Under the pieces are notes generated by a model. That model did no database searches. It was not told the DNA's origin and saw only the letters and a program-made list of their open reading frames with translations. The translations under genes and the position numbers were made by a program. Below, piece after piece: positions 23,844 through 33,235 of a stretch of 64,000 bases of DNA. Within the stretch, counting starts at the first letter, position 1. Every line of letters starts with the position of its first letter. Source of the stretch: Anaerofilum hominis (GTDB taxonomy: Bacteria > Bacillota > Clostridia > Oscillospirales > Ruminococcaceae); the NCBI RefSeq assembly GCF_014287275.1, contig NZ_JACONZ010000002.1, positions 721,742 to 785,741 of the forward strand, read 5' to 3'.

Positions 23844-24767
23844 ATGGAGTTTTCTCATATCCCCATCCTGCTGGACGAGTGCCTGCAGGGGCTGGCCATC
23901 CGGCCGGACGGCATCTATCTGGACGGCACCGCCGGCGGCGCCGGGCACTCGCGGGAGATCGCCAAGCGCCTGTCGGGCGGCTGGCTCTACGCCATGGACC
24001 AGGACCCGGACGCCATCGCGGCCGCCGGCGAGCGGCTGGCCGGCCTGCCTGCCACAGTGGTGAAAGGCAACTTCCGCAGCGCGAAAGAGCTGCTTGCCGC
24101 GCACGGCGTTTCCCGGCTGGATGGGGCCCTGCTGGACCTGGGAGTCTCATCCCACCAGCTGGACGACCGGGAGCGGGGGTTTTCCTACCTGGGAGACGCG
24201 CCCCTGGATATGCGGATGAGCCAGAGCGGTCCCACCGCGGCGGACCTGGTGAACACGCTGGAACGGGACGAGCTCTCGCGCATTTTTAAAGAGTACGGCG
24301 AAGAGCCCTATGCCTGGCAGGTGGCGGGCAAGATCGTGGCCGCCAGGCAGCAGGCGCCGATCCGGACCACCGGGCAGCTGGCCGGGATCGTGGCGGCGGC
24401 AATGCCCCCCGCGGTGCGCCGCAAAGACAAGAACCCGGCCCGGCGCAGTTTTCAGGCCATCCGCATCGCGGTAAACGGGGAATTGGACGCCCTCAGCGAG
24501 GGGCTGGACGCCATCTTTGACCTGCTGGCCCCGGGCGGGCGCTTTTGCATCCTCACCTTTCACTCGCTGGAAGATCGGCTGGTGAAGCAGCGGTTCCGCG
24601 GGTGGTGTACCGCCTGCACCTGCCCGCCGGAATTCCCGGTCTGTGTCTGCGGGGGTGTGGCAAAGGCAAAACAGATCACCCGCAAGCCCGTACAGGCAGA
24701 CGCGGAAGAACAGCGGGAAAACCGCCGTTCCCGCTCCGCGAAGCTGCGGGTCATCGAAAAACTTTAA
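23844..24767 (+). CDS. rsmH: 16S rRNA (cytosine-1402-N4)-methyltransferase
   Basis: A 307-residue SAM-dependent enzyme methylating N4 of C1402 in 16S rRNA. FSHIPILLDECLQGL starts the protein, YLDGTAGGAGHS is the SAM-binding loop, and ALLDLGVSSHQLDDRERGFSY and MRMSQ are family hallmarks. A late ILTFHSLEDRLVK motif closes the fold. I chose ATG 23844 (GGGAGGGGG upstream) over ATG 23808, which overlaps the mraZ stop; both are in frame. An extra CxCPPEFPVCxC cysteine cluster near the C-terminus resembles that of other Firmicute RsmH proteins. Confidence 0.95.
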   Translation: MEFSHIPILLDECLQGLAIRPDGIYLDGTAGGAGHSREIAKRLSGGWLYAMDQDPDAIAAAGERLAGLPATVVKGNFRSAKELLAAHGVSRLDGALLDLGVSSHQLDDRERGFSYLGDAPLDMRMSQSGPTAADLVNTLERDELSRIFKEYGEEPYAWQVAGKIVAARQQAPIRTTGQLAGIVAAAMPPAVRRKDKNPARRSFQAIRIAVNGELDALSEGLDAIFDLLAPGGRFCILTFHSLEDRLVKQRFRGWCTACTCPPEFPVCVCGGVAKAKQITRKPVQADAEEQRENRRSRSAKLRVIEKL

Positions 24768-24892
24768 GCCCCCCGCCGGCCGCCGGCGGAACAGGGCGGA
24801 CCCTTAAAAGATCCGCAGGGCGCGGAGGAAACATCCCATGGCAGAAAAAAACAGCAAGCACACCGATTTAAAAGGAAAGGAGGGCCCGAAAA

Positions 24893-25354
24893 ATGCAGCA
24901 GGCCGCTTATGATCTCAGCACATTTGAAAACCGGGAGGAGCGCCCCCGTCTGCAGGTGGCGCGCGGCGCCAAGCCCAAACGGAAGTTCGATTTTTCGGGC
25001 CTCAAGATCGTCGCCACCGTGGCGGTGATCTTTTCGCTGGCATGGGGGGTGCTGTACTCCCGCGCACAGATCACCGAGCTCACCACTCAGATCTCTGCGG
25101 CGGAAAGCGATCTTTCAGACGCAAAGAGCGAATATGATTACCTGAACCTGCAGCTTGAGAGCAAAACGGATCTGGCCTCTGTGGAGACCTACGCGGTCAC
25201 CCAGCTGGGGCTGACCAAAATGGACGCCAGCCAGATCACTTATCTGACGATGGAAAACGAGGATAAGATCGTCAAGCCGGAGAGCGAGGTCAAAACTTTC
25301 TTTGATAATTTTTCATCCGGCTTCATGAACGTGATGGAATACCTTGCGCCGTGA
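24893..25354 (+). CDS. ftsL: FtsL-like cell division protein
   Basis: A 153-residue bitopic membrane protein: cytoplasmic basic stretch to about residue 38, one TM helix (LKIVATVAVIFSLAWGVLY), then an extracellular coiled coil (ITELTTQISAAESDLSDAKSEYDYLNLQLE) and a SVETYAVTQLGLTKM block typical of FtsL/DivIC proteins. The position between rsmH and the PBP gene is the classical ftsL slot. It is likely a partner of DivIB and DivIC in activating septal synthesis. The RBS is AAAGGAGG. Sequence conservation in this family is low; context carries the call. Confidence 0.85.
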   Translation: MQQAAYDLSTFENREERPRLQVARGAKPKRKFDFSGLKIVATVAVIFSLAWGVLYSRAQITELTTQISAAESDLSDAKSEYDYLNLQLESKTDLASVETYAVTQLGLTKMDASQITYLTMENEDKIVKPESEVKTFFDNFSSGFMNVMEYLAP

Positions 25355-25374
25355 CAAAATAGGATAGAGTATCG

Positions 25375-25446
25375 GGCCGCGTGGCAGCGCGGCCCGTGGA
25401 TACAAGAGGGACGGAAGGGGTAAAACGGGTTTTTACCCCTTTTTCT
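25375..25446 (+). terminator. Tandem hairpins with a terminator between ftsL and spoVD
   Basis: First hairpin GGGCCGCG / CGCGGCCC (25375-25396). Second GGGGTAAAA (25417-25425) / TTTTACCCC (25431-25439) with a TTTTTCTTT tail. The second is a convincing intrinsic terminator inside the dcw cluster, so expression of downstream genes must read through or use another promoter. Confidence 0.75.
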
Positions 25447-25494
25447 TTCCCGATAGGGGAATTTCAAAATTTGAGGGAAAAGGAGGCGGCAGCC

Positions 25495-27744
25495 ATGTCC
25501 GACCGGCAGGCCCCGCAGCCCAATATGAATACCGTGATCCGCCGCCGCATCCTGGCGCTGGTGGCGATTCTGATCCTGCTGGGGTTCGGCAGCGTCGTTT
25601 ACAGTCTTGTGGACCTGCAGATCATCGAGTATGAGGACTATAAGGTGAAAGCCGCCAACCAGCAGCTGAAAGACACCGTTATCCCGGCCAACCGGGGCGT
25701 GATCTACGACGCCAACATGAAAGTGCTGGCGCAGAGCGCCACGGTGTGGACCGTGGCCGTGGCCCCCAGCGAGATCGACGAAGAGGACCGGGCGGGCATC
25801 GCCGCCGGCCTCTCTGAGATCCTGGGGGTCGACGAGCAGTCGGTGCTTGACAAGCTGGCCAAGACCAAAAGCTCTTACCAGACCATCAAACTCAAGGTGG
25901 AAAAGCCGGTGGCCGACGCGGTGCGGCAGTTCGCCATCGAGGGCAAGGGCGGCAAGGGATACAAGGGCATCAGCCTGTCGCAGGACTCCAAGCGGTATTA
26001 TCCCTACGGCAACTTTGCCGCCACGGTGCTGGGCTTTACCGGCACCGACAACAACGGCCTTTCGGGGCTGGAGGCCTATTACGACGACGTGCTGTCCGGT
26101 ACGCCGGGCCGCCAGGTGTCGGCGCAGACCGCCACCGGCGGGGATATGGGCTACGAATACGACAGCTTTTACGCGCCGCAGGACGGCAACAGCCTGGTGC
26201 TGACCATCGACGAGGTGATCCAGCACTACGCGGAAAAAGAGCTGGACCGCGCTGTGCAGGATTACAACGCGCTGGCGCGCGGCGTGGTGATCGTCATGGA
26301 TGTGCATACCGGCGGCATCCTGGCAATGGCCACCAAGGGGGATTACGATCCCAACAATCCGTTCACTATTTATGACGAGGCAAAGCGGGCCGAGGTGGAG
26401 GCCGTGGCCGACGACCCGGCCACTGAGGATGTGGATGAACACAAGCAGGCGCTGCTGGAGGCCCAGCAGACCCAGTGGCGCAACAAAGCGGTGTCCGACC
26501 TGTACGAGCCGGGCTCGGTCTTCAAGCTCATCACCGCCTCTGCGGCGCTGGACTCCGGCTCCTCCACGCTGAACGACAGCTTCAACTGCACCGGCTCCAT
26601 CAAGGTGGCGGGCACCACCATGCGCTGCGCCCACACCGAGGGGCACGGCGCTGAAAACTTTTCGCAGGCGCTGGTCAACTCCTGCAACCCGGCTTTCATC
26701 CAGATCGGCACCAAGATGGGCGCGGGCACTTTCTTTAATTATTTCAACGCTTTCGGGCTCACCCGAAAGACCGGCATCGACCTGCCCGGCGAGGCGCAGA
26801 GCCAGTTTTACACCGCCGAGGGGCTGGGCCCGGTCCAGCTGGCCAGCTGCTCGTTCGGCCAGTCCAACAAGATCACCCCCATCCAGATGATCACCGCGGT
26901 GGCCACCATCGCCAACGGCGGCGATCTGGTGCAGCCGCACCTGGTCAGCAAGGTGCTGGATGCGGGCGGGAACCTGGTGGAGGACCTGGAACCTGAGGCC
27001 AAGCGGCAGGTCATCAGCGAGGAGACCGCAAAGACCATCTGCTCCATCATGCAGGAGGCTTCCGGCCGCGCGGCGGTCAAGGGCTACCGCGTGGGCGGCA
27101 AGAGCGGCACCTCGCAGAAGCTGGACTCCGGCGACCCCGAGGCGCGCATCTCCTCGTTTGTGGGCATCGCGCCCTGCGACGACCCGCAGATCGCAGTGCT
27201 GGTCATCCTCGACGAGCCCCAGAACAAGGTGCTGGGCGAGGTGTTCGGCGGCTATCTGGCCGCGCCGGTGGTGGGCCAGATCATGAGCCAGGCGCTGCCC
27301 TATCTGGGCGTCGAAAAGATCTACACCGCCGAAGAGGCGGCGGAGGCCGACGTCACGGTGCCCAACGTCACCGGGCAGGAGGTCGCCAACGCCCAGGTCA
27401 CGCTGACCCGCGACAAGGGCCTGTCAGTGGACGTCAAGGGCAGCGGCAGCACGGTGGTGCGCCAGTTCCCCAGCAGCGGAACGCTGCCGCGCGGCGGCAC
27501 GGTCACACTTTATACAGAAGAGGGGCTGGCCGACGAGATGGTCACGGTGCCGGAAGTCACCGGCCGCGATATGGCCTCGGTGGAAAAAGCGCTGGCCGCC
27601 GCCGGGCTCAACCTGCGCAAGGACGGCTCGACCGGCTCATCGTCGGTGATCGCCACCACGCAGGACCTTGCCGCCGGCACCCAGGTGCCGCTGGGCACGG
27701 TGGTCACCGTCAGCTTCCATGACCCCAGCGTGTCGGCGGACTGA
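25495..27744 (+). CDS. spoVD: Class B penicillin-binding protein with PASTA domains (SpoVD/PBP2-like)
   Basis: A 749-residue transpeptidase cross-linking peptidoglycan at the septum or spore cortex. One TM anchor (about 21-42), a dimerization domain (IPANRGVIYD), then the transpeptidase domain: Ser341-x-x-Lys344 (EPGSVFK), Ser396-Cys-Asn398 (NSCNPAF) and Lys536-Ser-Gly-Thr. Two PASTA repeats follow (VTVPNVTGQEVANAQ near 620; VTVPEVTGRDMASVEK near 682). The PASTA tail is the SpoVD-type mark; only this class B PBP is present in the cluster, so it may serve vegetative division as well. The ATG follows AAAGGAGG. Confidence 0.93.
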   Translation: MSDRQAPQPNMNTVIRRRILALVAILILLGFGSVVYSLVDLQIIEYEDYKVKAANQQLKDTVIPANRGVIYDANMKVLAQSATVWTVAVAPSEIDEEDRAGIAAGLSEILGVDEQSVLDKLAKTKSSYQTIKLKVEKPVADAVRQFAIEGKGGKGYKGISLSQDSKRYYPYGNFAATVLGFTGTDNNGLSGLEAYYDDVLSGTPGRQVSAQTATGGDMGYEYDSFYAPQDGNSLVLTIDEVIQHYAEKELDRAVQDYNALARGVVIVMDVHTGGILAMATKGDYDPNNPFTIYDEAKRAEVEAVADDPATEDVDEHKQALLEAQQTQWRNKAVSDLYEPGSVFKLITASAALDSGSSTLNDSFNCTGSIKVAGTTMRCAHTEGHGAENFSQALVNSCNPAFIQIGTKMGAGTFFNYFNAFGLTRKTGIDLPGEAQSQFYTAEGLGPVQLASCSFGQSNKITPIQMITAVATIANGGDLVQPHLVSKVLDAGGNLVEDLEPEAKRQVISEETAKTICSIMQEASGRAAVKGYRVGGKSGTSQKLDSGDPEARISSFVGIAPCDDPQIAVLVILDEPQNKVLGEVFGGYLAAPVVGQIMSQALPYLGVEKIYTAEEAAEADVTVPNVTGQEVANAQVTLTRDKGLSVDVKGSGSTVVRQFPSSGTLPRGGTVTLYTEEGLADEMVTVPEVTGRDMASVEKALAAAGLNLRKDGSTGSSSVIATTQDLAAGTQVPLGTVVTVSFHDPSVSAD

Positions 27745-27784
27745 GCGCGCCGCACAGAGCGCCAACGCAGAGAGGAGAGGACAG

Positions 27785-29230
27785 ATGGAACTGCAGCAAC
27801 TTTTTGAGGGGGTCCCCTACGAGGGGGAACTGCCCGCGGCCGACGCCGCGCTGGTCACCATCGACTCGCGCAGGGCAAAGCCGGGCGCCGTGTTCGTCTG
27901 TACGCGCGGAAGCTCTGCCGACGGGCACTCCTTTGCGGCTGCCGCGCTGGAAAGCGGCGCGGCGCTGGTGGTCACAGACCACCGCCTGGGCCTGGCCCGG
28001 GAAGTGGTGGTCGCGGATACCCGGCGCGCCTATGCGCTGCTGTGTCACAATTATTTCGGCAACCCGGCCCGCAGCCTCAAGCTGGTGGCTGTGACCGGCA
28101 CCAACGGCAAGACCACCATCACCTATCTTCTCAAACAGATCCTGGAAAAGACCGGCTGCCGCTGCGGTCTGATCGGCACCATCCGCAGCGAGGTGGGCGA
28201 CATGGAGATCCCGGCCAAGTTCACCACCCCGGAGGCGTGGGACCTGGCGGCCCTGTTCTCCCGCATGGTGAACGCCGGGTGCAGCCATGTGGTGCTGGAG
28301 GCCAGCAGCCAGGCGCTGGACCAGCTGCGGCTCTATGGGCTGCAGTTTGAGGCGGGCATCTTCACCAACCTTACCCAGGACCACCTGGACTATCACGGGA
28401 CCATGGAAAACTACTACCTCGCCAAGCGCAGCCTGTTCAGCCAGACAAAGACGGCGGTGCTGAACCTGGATGACCCCTACGGGCGGCGGCTGATGGACGA
28501 GATCCCCGCCCAGCGGGTGATCACCTATTCCACCGCACTGGACCGGGCGGACCTGGTGGCGAAAAATCTGGAGCTGCATGCGGGCGGCGTCCGCTTTGAG
28601 ATGGTGGGGGAGGGGTTCATCCGCAGGGTGAAGTTCCCCATGCCGGGCAGTTATTCCGCCCATAACGCCCTTGCCGCGGCGGGGGCCGCCGTGGCGCTGG
28701 GCGTCGACCCCGCCGTGGCGGCGGACGCGCTCACCCGCTCGCCCGGGGTGCGCGGCCGGTGCGAGGTGCTTTACAGCGGCCGCTTTACCGTGATCTGCGA
28801 CTTTGCGCACACCGGCGACGGCATCGAAAAGGTGCTGGCGGGGCTTGCCCCCTTTGTGCAGGGGCGGCTGGTGGTGCTGTTCGGCTGCGCGGGTGAACGC
28901 GACGCGCGCAAGCGGCAGCCCATGGCCCTGGCGGCCCTGCGGTACGGCGACCTGATCGTGCTCACCTCCGACAACCCGCGCGGGGAGGACCCCTATCACA
29001 TCCTTGCAGACGTGGAGCCCACCCTCAAGACCGGCGGCAAGCCCTATCTTGTGGAGGTGGAGCGGCGGCGCGCCATCCGCCTGGCGCTGGAGCAGCTGCG
29101 GGAGGGCGACGTGCTGGTGCTCTGCGGCAAGGGGCACGAGGATTATCAGGCCATCGACGGGGTGACCATCTATCTCGACGAGCACCGCATCGTGGCCGAC
29201 TGGCTGCGGGAACAGGGCCTGGCGGAATGA
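27785..29230 (+). CDS. murE: UDP-N-acetylmuramoyl-tripeptide synthetase (meso-DAP-type)
   Basis: A 481-residue Mur ligase adding the third residue to UDP-MurNAc-dipeptide. The P-loop TGTNGKTT is at about residue 103. A FTNLTQDHLDYHG motif holds the carbamylated-lysine region, and HNALAAAGA and GHEDYQ belong to the C-terminal domains. TSDNPRGEDP near residue 396 contains the DNPR motif that marks meso-diaminopimelate as substrate. The ATG follows GAGAGGAGAGG. Second of the precursor-synthesis genes in this cluster. Confidence 0.95.
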   Translation: MELQQLFEGVPYEGELPAADAALVTIDSRRAKPGAVFVCTRGSSADGHSFAAAALESGAALVVTDHRLGLAREVVVADTRRAYALLCHNYFGNPARSLKLVAVTGTNGKTTITYLLKQILEKTGCRCGLIGTIRSEVGDMEIPAKFTTPEAWDLAALFSRMVNAGCSHVVLEASSQALDQLRLYGLQFEAGIFTNLTQDHLDYHGTMENYYLAKRSLFSQTKTAVLNLDDPYGRRLMDEIPAQRVITYSTALDRADLVAKNLELHAGGVRFEMVGEGFIRRVKFPMPGSYSAHNALAAAGAAVALGVDPAVAADALTRSPGVRGRCEVLYSGRFTVICDFAHTGDGIEKVLAGLAPFVQGRLVVLFGCAGERDARKRQPMALAALRYGDLIVLTSDNPRGEDPYHILADVEPTLKTGGKPYLVEVERRRAIRLALEQLREGDVLVLCGKGHEDYQAIDGVTIYLDEHRIVADWLREQGLAE

Positions 29231-29268
29231 CCGTTTGCGACAAAAACACAGAACAGGTGTGATATACT

Positions 29269-30636
29269 ATGAACGCGATCCCCCTGAAAGAGCTGCTGGA
29301 CGGCGTGGCTGAGACCGGCAGCGTCTCGCCGGTCACGGCGGTGGTCACCGACTCCCGCGCCGTGGGGCCCGGCAGCGTCTTTATCGCCATCAAGGGCCAG
29401 CGGGCGGACGGCCACGACCATGCCGCCGCGGCGCTGGCGGCCGGCGCTGTGGCGGTGGTGGCGGAGCACGAGATCCCCGGGCTGCCGCGCGAAAGGGTGT
29501 TCGCTGCGGGCAATGTCCGGGACGCGCTGATCCGCATGGGCGGCAATTACCGAGCCCGCTATACGCCCGTGCTGGCCGGCATCACCGGCAGCGTGGGAAA
29601 GACGACCACAAAAGAGTTCTGCGCAGCCGTTTTTTCCGCTTTTGGCCAGACGGTAAAGACCGAGGGGAACCAGAACAACGAGATCGGCGTCCCCGGCACG
29701 CTGTTCCGGCTCAGCGAGTCCACCCGGTACGCAGTGGTGGAGATGGGGATGGATAACCGGGGCGATCTGCATAAGCTGACGCTCGCCGCGCGGCCCTGCG
29801 CAGCGGTCATCACCCGCATCGGGGTCTCCCACATCGAAAATCTGGGCAGCCAGGACAATATCCTGGCGGCAAAGATGGAAATCTGCGACGGCCTGCCGGA
29901 CGACGGTCTGCTGGTGGTGAACGGGGACGACGCGCGCCTTGCGGCGGTGGCGCCGCCGCGCCATATCCGAAAGATCCAGTTCGGCGTGAACAGCCGTTTT
30001 GCCCAGGTGACCGCCTGCGATATCGTCAGCGGCCCGCAGGGCGAGAGCTTCCGCATCCGCGACCGGCTGCATGGCGATTTTGCGGCGAGCATCCCGGCGG
30101 TGGGCAGGCACAACGTCTACAATGCCCTGGCGGCCTATACGCTGGCCACCCGGCTGGGGCTGGACCCCGCCCGCGCGGCCACGGCCCTGGCGGATTATCG
30201 CACCACCGGCATGCGGCAGAAGCTGGTGGACCACGAGGGCGTGCAGATCATTGAGGACTGCTACAACGCAAACCCGGACTCGATGCGCGCCGCACTGGAG
30301 ACGCTGGCGACGCTGGGCGCCTGCGGCAGAAAGGTCGCGGTGCTGGGCGACATGCTGGAGCTGGGCGCCATCTCGGAACAGGCGCACCGGGAGGTGGGGC
30401 GGCTGGCCGCCCAGGGCGGTGTGGACTGCCTGATCACCTTTGGCCCCGGCGGGGCGCTGATCGCCGATGGGGCCGCCGCCGCGGGCCTGGCGGAGGCGCA
30501 CCCCTGTCAGACCAAGGAGGACGCCGCCGCACTGCTGCGGGCCTATTGCCGGCCCGGCGATACGGTGCTGTTCAAGGCCAGCCGCGGCATGGCCTTTGAG
30601 GAGATCGCGGCGCTGTACTGCGGCCGCCCCATGTGA
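29269..30636 (+). CDS. murF: UDP-N-acetylmuramoyl-tripeptide-D-alanyl-D-alanine ligase
   Basis: A 455-residue Mur ligase completing the pentapeptide. The N-terminal domain ends in VFIAIKGQRADGHDHAAAAL, a MurF mark. The P-loop is GSVGKTTTKEF (about 106-116). EGNQNNEIGVPGT and EMGMDNRGDL follow. The C-terminal domain includes DCYNANPDSMRAAL. It lies 38 bases after murE; AGGTG is a modest RBS and TATACT abuts the start codon. Confidence 0.95.
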   Translation: MNAIPLKELLDGVAETGSVSPVTAVVTDSRAVGPGSVFIAIKGQRADGHDHAAAALAAGAVAVVAEHEIPGLPRERVFAAGNVRDALIRMGGNYRARYTPVLAGITGSVGKTTTKEFCAAVFSAFGQTVKTEGNQNNEIGVPGTLFRLSESTRYAVVEMGMDNRGDLHKLTLAARPCAAVITRIGVSHIENLGSQDNILAAKMEICDGLPDDGLLVVNGDDARLAAVAPPRHIRKIQFGVNSRFAQVTACDIVSGPQGESFRIRDRLHGDFAASIPAVGRHNVYNALAAYTLATRLGLDPARAATALADYRTTGMRQKLVDHEGVQIIEDCYNANPDSMRAALETLATLGACGRKVAVLGDMLELGAISEQAHREVGRLAAQGGVDCLITFGPGGALIADGAAAAGLAEAHPCQTKEDAAALLRAYCRPGDTVLFKASRGMAFEEIAALYCGRPM

Positions 30637-30714
30637 CCCCCTGCGGGCCGGGCGACGAAGAAGAAAACCAAAGCAGACCCCGGCGCGGCCGGGCGAGAGG
30701 AAGGAATCGATAAA

Positions 30715-31728
30715 ATGGCAAGATTCGTGCTGATCATCGCGGCGCTGCTGTCGCTCGCCGTCACGGCGGTCTCCGGCTTTTTTATTCTGCCCTGGCTTAA
30801 AAAACTGCACTACGGGCAGACTATCAAGGAGATCGGCCCCACCTGGCACAACAAAAAACAGGGCACCCCGATGATGGGCGGCCTGATGTTCATTCTGGGC
30901 AGCACGGCGGCGATCGCGGCCGCGTTCACCACCCTTGCGGTCGCGGAACCCGACCTGTTGGGCGGGGTGCAGGCGCAGCAGAACCGCACCCTGCTCATCG
31001 CGGTGCTGGCCACTTTCGGTTTTTCTTTCGTCGGCTTTGTGGACGACTATCTCAAGGTGGTACACAAGCAGAATCTGGGCCTGATGGCGCGGTACAAGAT
31101 CGTGATGCAGGTGGTGGTGACCACCGCCTTTCTGGCGGGCATGCAGCTGAACGGCTCGCTGTCCACCGCGCTGAGCCTGCCCATCTTTGGCCGGCTGGAG
31201 CTGGGGTACTGGTTTTACCCGCTCGCGTACATCCTGATCATCGGCTTTGTCAACGCGGTCAACCTCACCGACGGGCTGGACGGCCTGTCCTCCAGCGTCA
31301 CCTTTGTGGCGATGTTGGGATACATGACCATCGCCACCCTGCTGGGCTATCACACCATGGGCATCTTCGGCGCGGCGATCGCCGGCGGGTGCGCGGGCTT
31401 TTTGTTCTGGAACTTTTATCCCGCCAAGGTGTTTATGGGGGATACCGGCAGTATGTTTCTGGGCGGGGCGGTGGCGACCATCTCCTTTGGCATCGGGCAC
31501 CCGGAGCTGCTGTTCCTGCTGGGGATCGTCTATCTGGCCGAGGCGGCCTCGGTGATGATCCAGGTGACCTATTTCAAGCTCACCCACGGCAAACGCATTT
31601 TTAAGATGACGCCCATCCATCACCATTTCGAGATGTGCGGATGGAGCGAGGTGAAGATCGACGGGGTCTTTTCCTTTGTCACCCTGATCGGCGTGGTGCT
31701 GGGCTTTGTCTACATCTATCTGAACTGA
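30715..31728 (+). CDS. mraY: Phospho-N-acetylmuramoyl-pentapeptide transferase
   Basis: A 337-residue integral membrane enzyme transferring phospho-MurNAc-pentapeptide to undecaprenyl phosphate to form lipid I. There are about ten hydrophobic segments. KKQGTPMMGGLMF, the FVDDYLKV aspartate pair, NAVNLTDGLDGL, and the C-terminal TPIHHHFE histidine triad are all diagnostic. The ATG follows GAGAGGAAGG. It is directly followed by ftsW; murD, which usually intervenes, is absent. Confidence 0.97.
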   Translation: MARFVLIIAALLSLAVTAVSGFFILPWLKKLHYGQTIKEIGPTWHNKKQGTPMMGGLMFILGSTAAIAAAFTTLAVAEPDLLGGVQAQQNRTLLIAVLATFGFSFVGFVDDYLKVVHKQNLGLMARYKIVMQVVVTTAFLAGMQLNGSLSTALSLPIFGRLELGYWFYPLAYILIIGFVNAVNLTDGLDGLSSSVTFVAMLGYMTIATLLGYHTMGIFGAAIAGGCAGFLFWNFYPAKVFMGDTGSMFLGGAVATISFGIGHPELLFLLGIVYLAEAASVMIQVTYFKLTHGKRIFKMTPIHHHFEMCGWSEVKIDGVFSFVTLIGVVLGFVYIYLN

Positions 31729-31781
31729 CCCCCTGCGCGCCGCGCGGCGGCGCAAAAACACGGCAAAAGGAGAAACGCGCA

Positions 31782-32933
31782 TTGCACAGCCGCAAAAAAC
31801 AACAAAAGAAACCCCGCGATGACAAGCAGCGCTCGGCAGTGGACGCACCGTTTCTCATCATCGTGCTGATCCTGGTGGTCTTTGGGCTCATCATGCTCTT
31901 TTCCGCCTCTTATGCCACAGCGCTTTACCGCTTTGGCGACAGCTTTCACTTCATCAAGGACCAGGTGCTGTTCGCGGTGGTCGGGGTGACGGCCATGTTC
32001 ATCGCCTCGCGGGTGGACTATCACATCTTTCACCGGCTGGCCTGGCCGCTGATGGCCGTCTCGCTGCTGCTGCTGCTGGTGGTGCTTTTCATGCCGGCGC
32101 TGAACAACGCCCACCGCTGGATCCAGATCCCGGGCTTTGGCACCCTGCAGCCCAGTGAGATCGCAAAGTTTGCCATTATCGTCCTGTTCGCCCACATCAT
32201 CTCCATCAACTACGCGAAGATGAAAACCTTCTCCTACGGCGTGGTCCCCTTTATGGTGGTGCTGGTGCCGGTCATCGTGCTGATGATCCTGGAGCCGCAT
32301 CTGTCCGGCACGATCCTGATCGTGGCCATCGGCGGCATCATGATGTTCGTGGGCGGCACGGGCCTGAAATGGTTTGGCCTGGGCGGCGGCCTGGTGGCGG
32401 GCGGCATCACCGCGGCGGTGCTGGCTTTCCCCGACCTGGTGCCCTATGCCATGACCCGCGTTGAGATGTGGCAAAACCCCTATCTGGACATCCAGGGCAA
32501 GGGCCACCAGACCGTGCAGAGCCTGCTGGCCATCGGCAGCGGCGGCGTGATGGGGCTGGGCCTCGGCAACTCGCGCCAGAAGCACCTCTATGTGCCGGAG
32601 CCGCAGAACGACTTCATCTTCAGCATCATCTGCGAGGAGCTGGGTTTTGTGGGCGCCATGGTGGTGATCCTGCTCTTCGTGCTGCTGCTGGTGCGGGGCG
32701 CGGTGGTCGCGCTCAACGCCAAGGATAAATTCGGCGCCATGCTGGTGGTGGGCATCATCGCCCAGGTGACGGTGCAGGCGGTGCTCAACATCGCCGTGGT
32801 CACCAACACCATCCCCAACACCGGCATCAGCCTGCCGTTCTTCAGCTACGGGGGCACCTCGCTGATGATGCTGCTGGGCGAGATGGGCATCGTGCTGTCG
32901 GTCAGCCGGCAGGGGCGGTCGCCAAAGACATAG
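31782..32933 (+). CDS. ftsW: SEDS peptidoglycan glycosyltransferase (FtsW/SpoVE)
   Basis: A 383-residue polytopic protein polymerising lipid II with its cognate class B PBP (the spoVD product here). The N-terminus is basic (RKKQQKKPRDDKQR), then about ten TM segments. Family marks are NNAHRWIQIPGFGTLQPSEIAK, MILEPHLSGT, GLGLGNSRQKHLYVPEPQNDFIFSIICEE and the final GISLPFFSYGGTS. The start is TTG at 31782 behind AAAGGAGA; no suitable ATG or GTG is close. It could equally be named spoVE, since no other SEDS gene is visible in the window. Confidence 0.92.
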   Translation: MHSRKKQQKKPRDDKQRSAVDAPFLIIVLILVVFGLIMLFSASYATALYRFGDSFHFIKDQVLFAVVGVTAMFIASRVDYHIFHRLAWPLMAVSLLLLLVVLFMPALNNAHRWIQIPGFGTLQPSEIAKFAIIVLFAHIISINYAKMKTFSYGVVPFMVVLVPVIVLMILEPHLSGTILIVAIGGIMMFVGGTGLKWFGLGGGLVAGGITAAVLAFPDLVPYAMTRVEMWQNPYLDIQGKGHQTVQSLLAIGSGGVMGLGLGNSRQKHLYVPEPQNDFIFSIICEELGFVGAMVVILLFVLLLVRGAVVALNAKDKFGAMLVVGIIAQVTVQAVLNIAVVTNTIPNTGISLPFFSYGGTSLMMLLGEMGIVLSVSRQGRSPKT

Positions 32934-33235
32934 CGCCTGCGCCCGCGGGGGTGCGGAGAGGGGACCGCAAAGGGGCGCGCATCCCCTTTGCGGCGCTGTG
33001 CGCCCGGGCCCCGCAGGGGGCGGCATGGGGGAAACGGCGCGGCCCTGCGGGGAGCGGTCGGCAGGCGGGGGCCCGGCCATGCGTTCCCCGAAAAAGCATG
33101 CGGCGGCCCCGCGTTTTTCCGCCTGGAACGGGCTTTGCCCCGCGCGGCGGCCCCCGCGGACGGGGCCTGCTTGCAGCGGCGCACGGACCGCGGCGATTTT
33201 GGGCCGCAAGGCCTTTAAGAAAGGGAGAGTGTGAG
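32934..33235 (+). other. 302-base GC-rich gap between ftsW and murG
   Basis: No gene seen. An in-frame extension upstream of murG (from 32951) is Pro/Arg-rich and lacks family similarity, so it is left out. No clear terminator or promoter was found. Confidence 0.5.

Noticed and set aside
29170..31848. An 892-codon minus-strand frame across murE, murF and mraY
   Set aside because: It is antisense to three unmistakable genes, has the same His/Arg/Gln-rich shadow composition and has no family match.
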